Shown: positions 10,930 to 22,849 of the stretch, in pieces
How positions within the stretch are numbered: position 1 is the stretch's first letter
Layout: the number at the start of each line of letters is the position of its first letter
Assembly: GCA_033220425.1 (NCBI GenBank)
Contig: CM065648.1
Span: 2,108,001 to 2,172,000, forward strand
Length of the DNA stretch: 64,000 bases
Reading direction: 5' to 3'
From: Lepraria neglecta
Taxonomy: Eukaryota; Ascomycota; Lecanoromycetes; Lecanorales; Stereocaulaceae
The notes under the pieces: generated by a model
Told to the model about the DNA's origin: nothing
What the model saw: only the letters and a program-made list of their open reading frames with translations
Databases searched by the model: none
Position numbers and translations under genes: made by a program

Positions 10930-12360
10930 AACAGCTTTAGTATAACTAGTTAACTCCAGTAGACCATTAGACGGAGCCCCGGTACGTCTGTTCGCCGCTA
11001 GGCTTAGTCCCGAAGCACGATAGAGGCTGGAGACGCATTCATAACCTCTCGTTTCTATACGGCAGCTCAGTTAATAATAGTATACCTCACGATTAGGGTG
11101 CCTTAGAGTATGTAATATACGATAACGCCGTGGATACACTACTATAACAAGGTCCAGGGGCTTAATTCGTTAAGCGAGACCTGAAAGACGCCTTTCGTCA
11201 TATTCTAGTAGCTACTTTAGACTAGTAGCTACTGGGTTTCTACTATAATGGTTTCTACTGGAAAGAACGCTATCTACCCTTTGGTTTATATATAGTACCG
11301 TTCCTCTTTGACCTATTTGCGAAGGCGGTTAACTGGATTATAACCGCAGTATTGCTATAGGCTATAGTATTATACTACTTAGACGATTTCTTCGCCATTC
11401 TGGCACCACAAGCCGACACTATCGCATATAGCCATCAATTCGATCAAGTATATAACGAATTAGGCCTGTCAGTTAACTATTCGAAGGATACGAGAGGTAT
11501 AAAAGTCGACTTTATAGGAATTGAATTCGATAGCATCCTTATACAGGCATGACTCCCTCCGGACAAGCTAGATAGGGCAAGAAATACAGTGCAAGGCCTC
11601 CTCAAAAGGCCTACAATCCCATATTCGGAACTTGAGTCAGCAGTCGGTTTTCTATTATTTGCTACCAAAATTGTAGTTCCAGGAAGGGCCTTCTTAAGGC
11701 GACTTTTTGACGTAATTCGGAGGCTAATAGCTATCCTACATATTACCGCAGCCATAAGGGCTGATCTACTATAGTAGTATACCTTCCTGAAGGACTGGAA
11801 TAGCCTTAAACTACTACGTCACGTCGTTAGTCGACCATCGTAGTATATATAGACTGACGCCTCTGGGAGGCTTGGTATAGGGGGCTACATTCTTAATCAC
11901 CTAGCCCATTTATACTCGGTCCAGGACGTCTTTAGTATACCGGTCGCTATACGCTATCGTCACAAAGATATATAATTTAAAGAAATGAAGGCTGTTCTTC
12001 ACGCGATATAGCTATAGTTAGAACGACTCCGGGGATCAAAATTAACCCTTTATTGCGATAACAATGCCTGTATCCATGGGCTGCATAAATCCTCGATCCG
12101 TGGACCAGCCATGGCCCCACTAAGGGATATAGCTATGCTCACAGCTAGATATGACATCCATTTGGTTCCGGAATGGATCCCAACAGGAGCTAACCAACTG
12201 GCTGATAACCTCTCGCGATTCCGATATCGAAAAATCGCTGACAGATACCCTCAGCTAGGTCACCTAGCTACATCCCCGCCGAGTCAGGGCGGGACCTACC
12301 ATAATCGTGGTACAGTCAGACCGCACTGCCACGAGAAGCCGCTCGACTCCTATAGTAGGG
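10930..12360 (+). pseudogene. Ngaro reverse transcriptase-RNase H
   Basis: Forward frames show FVKRDLKDAFRHILVATLD, YWKERYLPFGL, FLFDLFAKAVNWI and the catalytic YYLDDF at 11373-11390. RNase H follows (TDASGRLGIGGY, LTLYCDNNA, HLVPEWIPTGANQLADNLSR). TAG stops sit where related fungal DIRS/Ngaro proteins have W or Q, a RIP pattern. Confidence 0.88.
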
Positions 12361-12369
12361 GTTAGTAAC

Positions 12370-13260
12370 AAAAACCCGAAAAACGTATGCTATACTAACG
12401 CAGTCATATATCACCCATTATGTACTTAGGGGGAGTATACCTCCCTTCCCAGCGACGGTGAACTTATTAGCTAGCTAGATAGCAGATCTCAGCACGAAAC
12501 GGGTCAAGGCAAAGATAGTTAAGGCCTACTTGACAGGCGTCAGATCAACGTATATGGACATAGGCTATAGGGGCCTTGTAGTATTTTATAACCCATAATT
12601 AGAACGTATAATAGCGGGTATACGACGCCTACAGGGCGAGGTCGGGACAAAAGAAAGACGTCCTATTACCAAGGATCTACTGCTATAGATCCTCCCTTAT
12701 TTTGACCAGCATAACGAGACTGGTTCAATATTATATACGGCCTTTTACCTTGTATTCGCCGTATTCCTCTGTATAGGGGAGTTTACCTATACCGCAAAAG
12801 ATCGCAATAATCACGAATTCAGCTAGTAGTTCCTAACTCGTCGCTCAGTGAGGCTATACGAGAACCATCTGGAGCTCACCCTCCTAGTATCAAAAACGGA
12901 CCCTTTCAGGCGGGGTATTACCCTTACTATCGCAGCTTCCGGCGATAGAGTATACGTAGTTAAGGCGTTACGCTATTTGTTCAAGTAGAAGACCGTACTA
13001 AACAGTCCCCTCTTCTAGCTGGGAGGCTCCGTATTCATAAGGGAGATCGCTACGAGTTACCTTTGTTAAGTACTTATATTACTCGGGGTAGAAGGTTATT
13101 ATTCAGGATACTCCTTCCGTAGGGGGGCCGCTACCTCCGCACAAGAGGCAGGCCTTAGTAACGAAGAAATCCAGCTACTAGGGCGATGGAAGTCGGACTC
13201 CTATCGTCTATATATAGTCACTTATCCCGAGCGAATACTCATAGTATTATGTCGGTACTA
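12370..13260 (+). pseudogene. Ngaro tyrosine recombinase
   Basis: The end of the frame reads FRRGAATSAQEAGLSN then EIQLLGRWKSDSYRLYI (about 13110-13215), matching the RxxH/R...GRW/H...Y core of fungal DIRS/Ngaro recombinases, with the likely nucleophilic tyrosine in SYRLYI. Earlier segments (SKTDPFRRGITLTIAASG) fit the catalytic domain. Several stops make it inactive. Confidence 0.85.
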
Positions 13261-13351
13261 GCAGCGCTAGTGCTGGCGATACTCACTAGGAGCTACCCTG
13301 CGAGGCCTTCCTCGGAAACCCTCTACGGGGGCGTCATTTGGGTGTTGTTTG

Positions 13352-13481
13352 GGAGTTTTCTAGCGCTGGGGCACCTGTTGTAGCCTTTCTAGGCCTGCTA
13401 GCCCTGGCGTTAGACCGCCTAAGCATCTATTTATATATCCACTTGTGCCGGTGTATATAGCTTCAGGAGTAAGAATACTAA
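13352..13481 (+). repeat. Ngaro B1 repeat
   Basis: 130 bp, GGAGTTTTCTAGCG to GAATACTAA; same length as B2 with few C/T differences. Confidence 0.9.
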
Positions 13482-13661
13482 TCGCTACAGTAGGACTGTG
13501 GGTTAGTGTATCTTATGATCAGATGCGGTTTTAGCCATACGCCATGACCATGGGCTATAGCGAGAGATCCGTGCTTCCTGAGAGCACTATTTGTATGAGT
13601 ATCCCACCAGTAGTTGGCTCTTCAGTCGAGTTCATCTCTTTTAGAGCCATAGTAGTTCTTT
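13482..13661 (+). repeat. Ngaro A2 repeat
   Basis: Second copy of A, abutting B1 with no spacer. Confidence 0.9.
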
Positions 13662-13734
13662 CCCGCCTACCCGCACCTTATATATAGCCTATATATAGCC
13701 TATCTACACTCCAGGTCTATGCCGCCTAGGCATA

Positions 13735-13864
13735 GGAGTTTTCTAGCGCTGGGGCACCTGTTGTAGCCTTTCTAGGCCTGCTAGCCCTGGCGTTAGACCG
13801 CCCAAGCATCTATTTATATATCCACTTGTGCCGGTGTGTATAGCTTCAGGAGTGAGAACACTAA
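13735..13864 (+). repeat. Ngaro B2 repeat (element end)
   Basis: 130 bp ending GAACACTAA, directly followed by gypsy RT sequence CGATAGAAATTC. Confidence 0.9.
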
Positions 13865-14665
13865 CGATAGAAATTCGTAAAGCCCACGAAGACCTGAATC
13901 TCTCGAATAGAATTCAGTTCTGGCCAGTTCTTAACTGACTGGATACGGTCTTCCTCTATGATGATATAGCCTAGGAAGTGTACCTTGTCTATGCCGAAAC
14001 GACACTTCTGAAGATTGATAAACAGGCTATACTGTCTTAATTTGTCTAGAACCTACTTTATAGCCTCGACGTGCTTAGTACTAATATCTTATATATAAAT
14101 AAGAATATTATTAAGGTAAACAATATAAAAGATATCTAGCTTTTCGGCTAATGCTTGATTGATGTACGCTTGGAACGTTGCAGGGGCATTTGTAAGCCCA
14201 AATGGCAAGACTTGGTACTGTTCTAAACGCAGTCTTCTACTTATTACCCTTCTTAATACGAAGGCGGTAATACGCAGCAGTTAGATCCAATTGAGTATAC
14301 CTCTTAGCTATAGCCAGGCGATCAATAGATTCTCCGACGAGGGGAAGAGGGTACCGATTCTTGATCGTGATCATGTTCAGTCCTCGATAGTCTATATAGA
14401 GGCGCAGACCTCCACCGGGCTTTCGTACGAAGAGGATTAGTAACCCCGCCAGCGATATAGATAGCCGTATAAAGCCGTTGGCAAGGTTACTCTCAATATA
14501 GCCTCGTAAGGTCTTGAGCTCTACCTCGTTCAGGTTATAGATGGGACTATAGGGCGGCTGTCACTCGTCCATGAGGTCGATGGTGTGATCTGCAGGTCCG
14601 TACTCTGGTAACCCTGTAGCACCACTGTCCGAAAAGACGTCAGAGTACTCGCTGTACTCCGGCGG
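13865..14665 (-). pseudogene. Gypsy reverse transcriptase
   Basis: Minus strand from 14665 reads [61 protein letters not shown], then YLNNILIYI where YLDDILIYS is expected, and HFLGYI. This is a complete gypsy RT core with RIP changes. It begins at the edge of the 17-kb element and ends at the Ngaro element. Confidence 0.9.
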
Positions 14666-14670
14666 TATTT

Positions 14671-14692
14671 ATACATCGCGCTTTCCCAAAAG
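14671..14692 (+). repeat. Left terminal inverted repeat of the 17-kb element
   Basis: 22 bp, pairs with 31876-31897 except the first base. Next to it are AT-CAGCAACTC / GTTGC-type subterminal repeats to about 14880. Confidence 0.85.
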
Positions 14693-15239
14693 ATTATGTC
14701 ATTAGCGTCGCAGCTAGTTTTGCGCTATCAGCAGGCCGCATGGCGATCAGGGTCTGCATCCCATGTCGATTGCGGACCGAGAAATCAGCCAAATCAGCAA
14801 CTCGAGGTTGCCGACAGCAGCATCTGCAACCTCAAATTGCTGCGCTGGGCGCCTACAATATCAGCATCAAAAGTTGCTTTCGTGGACCAACGCCACCATT
14901 GCGCATTTGTTCCGGAATGCGAAACATATACGCTCAGGTAGTACATCGACAACATCAGTAGATGAGAAGTCATCCGAGTCGGACAGTTCGGACACATCCT
15001 CCGCTGTAGTGGGTATGTTCGAGTCGGACATCTTATCCAGAATTAACCTGCAGGCAGTATTATCCGAGCTAGGCAATTTTAAAAGACAATACGATAATCA
15101 TTTTCATATTATACGTTCAATAGCTATATATTCAATTGCTGACAGCTTGATTCCGTCAGGCTTCCTCCCGCCCAAGCTTCATACTCTATCGATCCATCCT
15201 CTATCCCCTCCGCAGTATCCTTAGCAGCCTAGTCCTCAG

Positions 15240-17904
15240 GTTCTTCTCCTATTAGAACAACATTCAGATATACTGTTTTATCCTCCATGATCCACCTCTC
15301 CACCGACCTACTCTACTCTTCGACGTCTATAATACGATCCTCTTCCTAAAGACTCTTATCTGCTCGCAGGCCGGCCTCCTTCTGTATACGCTCGAAGTCC
15401 CATATTAAAAACACCTAGATGTCTGTTGTCTCCGCTGAATTATTACTGAAGGTAAGGGAAGCGAAAAAACTGTCCTGGTTTCCAAACTCTGAATTAGTCT
15501 CGTCGAGACCCTCCTCAGGAGATAGTTCTTTAGCCTTGATTTCAGTATTAGCCGACAATACATACCTGTAATCGCTTCTTATATGTACCGCATATTCTTC
15601 ATCATTTCTGTACTCTTCTTCTTAGCCTATCGCACCAGTATCATTTATTCCTATCTCCTCTAGAACGCTCTGAAGGTCCGGTTGATTTTTCAGATCTTCC
15701 AGGGAATCCTTAAACGCATTAGTGACTGGTAGTTAACGGTTCTTACCATGCCTGTTTGTATAGCAGTAGTCCATTATTCGACGATAAAGTAGTCCCGCAA
15801 CTATCCGCGTTTTGATTTTACCTATATCGTACTATACCTCTATTACATATTCGAATGTGGCTCAAGGTATTATTAGTATATGGGTTATTCTTCGAGTATC
15901 AGGTTAACTTACTACCAACTAATACACCGTCCTATCTCTTGATCCTACGGGAGCCATATTCGTATTCTTCGAATATATAATAAAGCGCTGTCACAACGAA
16001 AATAATAGTACCAGCGGGTAAAGGTTTCTATAGATCCGCACTCTTATACCTAAGTCCAATAGCGCTTGTTCTATTAGAAAAAAAACGCGATATAGACTTA
16101 TTACAATTATCGGTACTAGAAAACGACCCTTATCTTAGACCTGTTAGCTATATATTTCGTTCTTATTTAGGAAAGAAGAATACTTATACCTTTCTCTGGA
16201 TCCGCGAAAGTAAATCGTATATCAAATAGTAGGTTCGATATATTATTCTTCCGGTCCTCGACTGTTAGGTATAGCTATTCTACTACCATTTTAACGGTTA
16301 ATCTTATTTTCCTTATTATGAAACTTCTGAATTCGCTTAGGCTGTCTATAAGCTGCGAAGATATTAGCTATTACGCGGCGTTATATAAATGGGTAGGGGT
16401 TTAGGAGTAATAACCTTGCGAGCTTCTTCAGGAGTTAGTATATTACCTGAGGTATCTAGATCGCCGATAACTTGAGGCCCCTTCGTTCTTTAGAGCTTAG
16501 CCTTCTATTCTCTCCATATTCTTATTATAAGGTTACTTAGAGCTACCGGGTTATATTCTAGCCACGGTGATAGGCTATCGGTATCATTACCGCCTATAAT
16601 CTTAGAGAGGAATATAGGCTTCGTTGCGTAGAAAATATGTTGATATTCCCGTAAGGATTGGTATCTTTGCGCTTAGCGACGCCTAGAACTACCCCAAGCG
16701 ATAGGTCCCGCCGCCTCCTCCGTAGTTACCTCCTTATAGTCGTCTTCAGATTTAATATCCGATATATATATAGGTATAGGCAACGAAGTCGATGATGGTC
16801 TAGGCCTTGTCTTTTTAGATAATGGAACCCGATCGTCAGGATTAGATGATCGTCCCGTAGTCGCGGTACTAGAATTCGGCCGCTTACGCCGTATAGGTAG
16901 TGCGGTGCAGGTTGGCTGTCGCTGCTCATATTACACCGACTATAACGATCAGTTATTATAAGACCTATATACCGAGGTAAACATACTATTGATTCATCCT
17001 TCCGTCTGCTGATCAGATTCTCTCTCGATTTTCGATATTTCTCACTAGCAGATTTGAACTTATCAGTTATTGTCTGTTGGGGCGTCTAGGTAGGTCGTCC
17101 GGCACGCTGGCCATTCTGCTCTATATATGAAGATGTTCGGTTTCGTTATTCCTGCACCATCGGCTGTTTCAGCTATATTTAATGAACACGCGTCTCTAAT
17201 TCATCATTTACCGAGCTGCGTAGGTAGTTCCTGGTATCCATATTCCCTTGAGGACCTCGTTTTATTGTATAGTTCTGTGTTGTTTCCTTCTTTCTATATT
17301 AGCGTATTAAATATACGCGTGACGTCGATAGGCAACTTACGGTCTTCTTTTGGGTAATACTCGCATCGCTTTGCAATATAGTATCGATTCTAGACGTCGA
17401 CGGCCGCGTCTGTTTATGCTATACGGTGAATAGGTTATATCTATTATTATACACTAATCGTACTTATAACGGAGAAGCCCATCTTTTCTGTCTCCTAAAT
17501 ATAGAGTTATCCAACGGACCGAATATAGGAGTATAGGGAAGTTATACCCCTATAACGATAGCAGGCACTGGTCTCTTTGCAGGGCTGGTTATAGGGTTAT
17601 TAGAAGATATTTCGATGTCCTCAACGCTGGTTATCTTTAAAGAGACCTCTTCTTCGCGTATTTTTTCAGAGATATCCTCGCTAAGGTTACTATCACGTCT
17701 TCGACGTTTCCTAGGCTCTACCACTCCGTCGTCCCCTTTAGTACTTCTCTCAGGTTCTAGCTACTTTTCTGTAATAGCCTTAATCTACTAATATATTAAT
17801 ATATAGAATAAGTTACTCGGTTCGAATCGTACCTTTCGCTTGTTCGCTTTAGTCTCCTAGGCTTTTCTAGTAGCTACTAGTCGTTCTCCCTTTGTCTTAG
17901 CCAT
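15240..17904 (-). pseudogene. Unidentified minus-strand gene in the 17-kb element
   Basis: A frame opening MAKTKGERLVATRK at 17904 continues through KRKVRFEPSNL and PRKRRRRDSNLSEDISEKI into LPYTPIFGPLDN, interrupted by TAG/TAA at intervals. The basic N-terminus suggests a nuclear protein. I recognise no domain. The left limit is set only by sequence character and the next motif cluster at 15.0 kb. Confidence 0.3.
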
Positions 17905-18949
17905 TATCAGAAGATCCCTATTATCTATCTAATATATATAAGGGTCTTCACTAGTAACAAGGTGGTATAAGGTATTAAGGAGTATAATCCACGACGATAT
18001 AGCTAGTTATAGGTGGCTAGATAGGCGAGGTTCTTAGGGGAAGAAGGCGAAGGTTTTCGGAAAGGGACAGGCTTCTTTAGCGTGTTATTATCGTATTGTT
18101 TTAATTAATATAATATTAATATAAAATCGAGTTAGCTTAAAGACTATTAATCGAGTCGGATAGAAACTTAGCCGAGTTAGACAAAAGTCTGTCCGAGTCG
18201 AACGAAATTTTCCTACCTTTTCGAACAGGTTACTACCAGGACTATATCTCCAGCTATGGTTCTCCTACGCACAACGAATATCGCCGTTTCTTCTATATCC
18301 TCGACAAGTATACGCCGCCTCCGCCCTATTAGCCCGGGACCTCAAGACCTCAGATACTACCCACTCGAGCATCCATCGATGAATATATGCGGAGCCGGAC
18401 TCACCGGATTCGCTGCAGTATGTTAATAATATATACTTTGCCGCTGGCTCTTAAGTTATATAGGTAGGATATGGAGTTACATTATCAGCTTAACCGATTG
18501 AATTAGTTCTTCGGCTTGGTTAACAATGATTAGATACCTCCTTCCATTTATAATACGTCCTATAAAGAGAATCTCTACTAGCGGATACATATTAAGTTGG
18601 CGGAACCATATCCTCTATAGCGGCGACGGCGTTTGGATTTATTAGAGAAGACGAATCTAGGTTGGGAAAAGCGGCGGGTAGTGTTGGCTGGGTCTTTATA
18701 GCGGGATTCTGGGATATAAATATTATCTCGGTGACGTTAAGTTAAATAGTATGGTTTCTCTAGTCTCCAATTCGAACGACGGGGTCTACTATTTATAATA
18801 TTTAAACTAGTCCTCAAATTTACTGCTGGCAATACCTATAGGTTGATTCTGTTATATTATACCTACTCTTGCTAAGAGCTTTCTATCCGCCTATCTAGAT
18901 AATAATCGAATCAAGATCCCTTTGCCTCATCCAGAAATACACTGTACTC

Positions 18950-21900
18950 GTATACCTTCTATCTTTGCTATTACCACCGAACGACCCGCCTACAGTATTA
19001 AATCCTATAGCACTTTATCTAGTCCGTATCTATGTTTACGCTTCTAGAGGTACGGGTAAGGGTAATACCGGTTTCAAGAACGCAGTTCGTAGGGGGAACA
19101 AAGTGATAATAGTTATCTCCTTGGCATATCTGTACGAATAATTCATCTCGTTTCCCGGAAGGTAAGGCCGAGCTACACTATAGTCATTTATCAGGATAAT
19201 ACCTTTCAAACTACTAGAGCAAGGTTAGTATAAAGCCAAGACGAAATAGCGGAAGAGCTATAGACCTACTATCGCCAGAATATATACAGCAGTAGATGGC
19301 TTAGTAATTATAGACAGTTATTGCGGTCTTCCGATAATGCCCTCCCTTAGTTTAACAATCAAATCCTTCAATATAACCAACTTCGGACTATTATCAACAA
19401 AATATTCGATGTAATAGATATAGATACTAGCCAGCGGGTATTCAGTCTAGTCTTCTCTTAGATCAGCTAACTCTACAAAGTTCGTACAACCCTCGCCGCC
19501 GTTATATAAATCCCCCCCTTCGAGCTCATCCGCATGTGGAGATAGGTTATCGAGCCGAGCGAATCCTAGAAGGCTTGGGACCACAGTAGCGGCGCGTAGT
19601 TCATATATACGTTTGAAGTGGTTGGTAGTCGTTGGCGCAGGTATCCTCTTGCCAGCCTTGCGAGCAATTACGTATTATCTAGTATATTTTACTTTCGCTT
19701 CGTCTTAGATCCTTTAATCCTTAGCGCGAAGAGCTATATTTTATACTAGCGAAGGCGGGTATATAATATGACGAATCTCGTGGGGAGGTAGTCATACTAG
19801 ATCGGTAGTCCCAGAGATATCTTGAGTATATAGCGTCCGCTTTATATCGATCATCTTCGTCTACTATTGTAACTAATTGCCTACTACTTTCGCTGGCACG
19901 ATAGTAAGAACGATGCCTAACTTCGCTACGCTAATATTCCGGGTGGCGCTGTTCTTGACATACGGATAACTGACATTCCATTTGTGAGCCGATAGATATA
20001 TATTATAATAACTCCGTAGCTTCAATCTCTCTAGCAAGAGATACTTATTATAATAAGGCGATGTTTCGAATTGTTGGATGATTTTGTATATATGGATTTC
20101 GATCTAGATAGAGTCGGACGTTGGCGTTGCCCGAGTCGAACATCCGTATCGTCCGAGTCGACTAGAGTCCTTGATAGAAGCAATAATTCAGTTTAGATAT
20201 CCCCAAACCAGAATCTCGCCCGTAGATGGCTCCCCCCTATCAGAAAGCCTACTATCTTATCTAAGCTGCGCAGTATAGCTAATAAATGAACGGTACGATC
20301 TTCTTTATTTTGCCGTTAGGGGCTGTAATAGATAATAACCCACGGAGGTTTCGTGTGTTCTGTATAGACTGGTTTCCCTTCTGTAGCTGAAACAATAACT
20401 CTATATACTACCACGTTTTCTGAGACTATTACGGACAGTCCTCTACCTTAGTTATATTAATACTAGGGTGGTATTTAGTAGTAAGTAAACAGTAAGGTAG
20501 AGGTTAAAGTACTTATATCCTGTCGCGATCCTCCTATTCCAATACCTCCAGATCTTTCGCAGCTACTCCAGCTACTACTACCCTACCTATCTCGATATTA
20601 TATAACCTCGGAACCCTGCTATTATAAGCCTTGCTAACCTTTAACGCCTTCTCCTCGTCCTCTTCTATAGTATCCCCTTCCTCCTCTTACTCCTTCTCTT
20701 CCTAATTACTAGTATAGCTACTGTTATTTATATCGGAACGGATAAGTACAGGATTATTTGGAGGCCGGGTAGGAAATACTAGCAGGCTTGCTTAATTAAG
20801 GGGGAGAATTCATAAGGCTTTAGGGCGGGGGATTTAGCGAGAGAGGTAGTAGAGTCTTCGCGTAGAGGATTCTGTATATTATAGGTTATATTCTTAGGTT
20901 ATACCGTAAGAGAAGAATATCTAGCCCGGTAAGGTTATATAGAGGTATAATAGGGATAGTAATAATAGGAAGAATAAAATACGAAGAAGTAGAGGCCCTT
21001 CGCTAAGTTGGAACGAAGAAGAATACTAGAGTATATAATTCAGTGGTATCGGCGTACCGTAATTAACTAGGTTTACCAATGTACCGCGGAAACGGACGTG
21101 AGGTATGCCTATTATTCAATATTTCACGCGGGCCCGCCGTTTTACTAGAGTATAGTTAGTAGGAGCGCGATCGAAGTAAAGTATGAGATATGTACCTTGC
21201 AGGCGCGTCTCAATATGAAACGAGATAGGATTCTCGCCTATATTATATATCTGTAAGGCAGCTGCCTTGAATTTGCAGGTGTAATTAACTTCGACGTCGT
21301 TTTTGCTAATACGACAAAGAATTCGGTCGGTCGAGCCGTTATAGACACCGTCCTCGCGCAAGACCTCTTTAAATATTCTAAATTCGATCTCGTCTGATAT
21401 AATACTGGCTAGAGGTTTTTTCTCCTTAATGATATCGGAGGCAAAGAAAAGCGTATTTGCCGTCATCTCTATCGACCGGATATAGAATCCTGTTTCACCG
21501 AAGGTAAGCGGACGCGCTATATATAGAGTACTATCCGTAGAGAGAGATAGTATAGTACGCCTTCTGCGATTGCGATAGTGATTATAGGTATTATTGATCT
21601 TTCTAGCTATACCTAATTTGTAACTCTCCAGCCAGGGTTAGGGGATTCTAGGTGTGAAAACGGAGGGAAATACTATTTCTAACTGCTGTAAGGCCTCGCT
21701 GAGCTTGGCCTGGTTCTCCGGTATCCCTAGGGACGTACTAACGATATATCTCCTTTCTATCTCTTTCTTTAATACTACTCGAATCTCCTTATAGTAGGCC
21801 TATTCGACTATAAGGCCACGTGAAATAACCGAGACCGTCCAATTCCCGGGGTTAGTATTTTCGTAGAATTCGGCAGAAGGTGAAGAGGCTAGAGAGGAGG

Positions 21901-22000
21901 GGGAAACGCCGGCGGCGACGGCTGCGGGCTCGTACCGGTGTTCTATAGCGGGTATATATATAAGATATAGAGTGTCGATCGATACGTTGGTAGCAAGAGA
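18950..22000 (-). pseudogene. SNF2-helicase-like gene, copy 1, with internal deletion
   Basis: Colinear with copy 2: the stretch 18950-19850 matches 22860-23725 and 19855-20900 matches 24375-25510. About 650 bp corresponding to 23725-24375 are missing. The missing part holds the DEAH-equivalent and SATPW motifs in copy 2. The open stretch 21116-21466 (MTANTLFFASD...) lies in its 5' portion and has no recognised domain. Many RIP stops. Confidence 0.55.
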
Positions 22001-22849
22001 AAGGAGTATAGGAAAGGATTAAAAGGTCGATATATAATGTATAAAGAATAATTCCGTACTAAGCCTATAGTAATTAGCGTGTAATAAGCGATGTCCGACT
22101 CGAACGCCAAGCATATCAAGCGCTATTCGACTCGGATATCGAGAGTTATCCGACTCGAACACTATCTAATACTCGATATTGTTCGACGCGTAGGCTGTTC
22201 CCTATATAGTATCTATATTGAGTACAGGTATAACTACTTGACTTTCGAGTAGGTTTCTCCCTTTATTTAATAATGGTCTTAGTTAAAAGAGTCTATATTA
22301 ATAGAAGGGTATTACAAGGAAGATCGCAACTTAAGATAATACGTTACAAAGGAGCATAGTAGCATATATAGTTCGTATCAAATACGATCACAATCTAGCA
22401 AGTTAGGGCTATAAATTATATTCCCTTTTACCTACAGCTTGTATTTAGTATATAAGTACGTAGTATATCTAGATTTTGGTGGCGGATATTCAAGGAAGAC
22501 TACAGCGCGAAATATCTACTGAAGATAGGAGAAAGCAAAGGGGAATAGCTAGCAATCTAAGTACTTTCAAGTCTTCCCGAACTAGTATAGATTAGATTTA
22601 ATATTACTATAGAAGGGTAATAAGAGTCTTATATCTATCTTATACGAAGTTAAAGCACCGCCGAGCAGAAGAAAAGAAACCCGTAAAAGCGCGCTATTGC
22701 TTAGCTAGAAATATCTAGCTTATTCATACGCCCATTGCCTCGTCATATTATCTCTGCTCTATTTGAATAATACCTTCTAATCTACTCTATGTTCATCGTC
22801 CGTAATAAAGTAGTAGTTATACGTCTTTAGATTTCGCTGAGATAACCGA

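Larger units (their letters stand above)
9292..13864 (+). mobile_element. Ngaro-type tyrosine-recombinase (DIRS-order) retrotransposon, 4573 bp, with split direct repeats
   Basis: Terminal organisation is A1 (9292-9471) - coding region - B1 (13352-13481) - A2 (13482-13661) - B2 (13735-13864). A1/A2 are about 180 bp and B1/B2 are 130 bp each; the B-A junction ACTAA|TCGCTACAG occurs internally, as expected for integration of a circular intermediate. Coding order is gag-like, RT, RNase H, tyrosine recombinase. The flanking gypsy frame closes exactly (NFYR|RFIKG), so there is no target duplication, as known for YR elements. All ORFs carry RIP stops. Confidence 0.92.
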
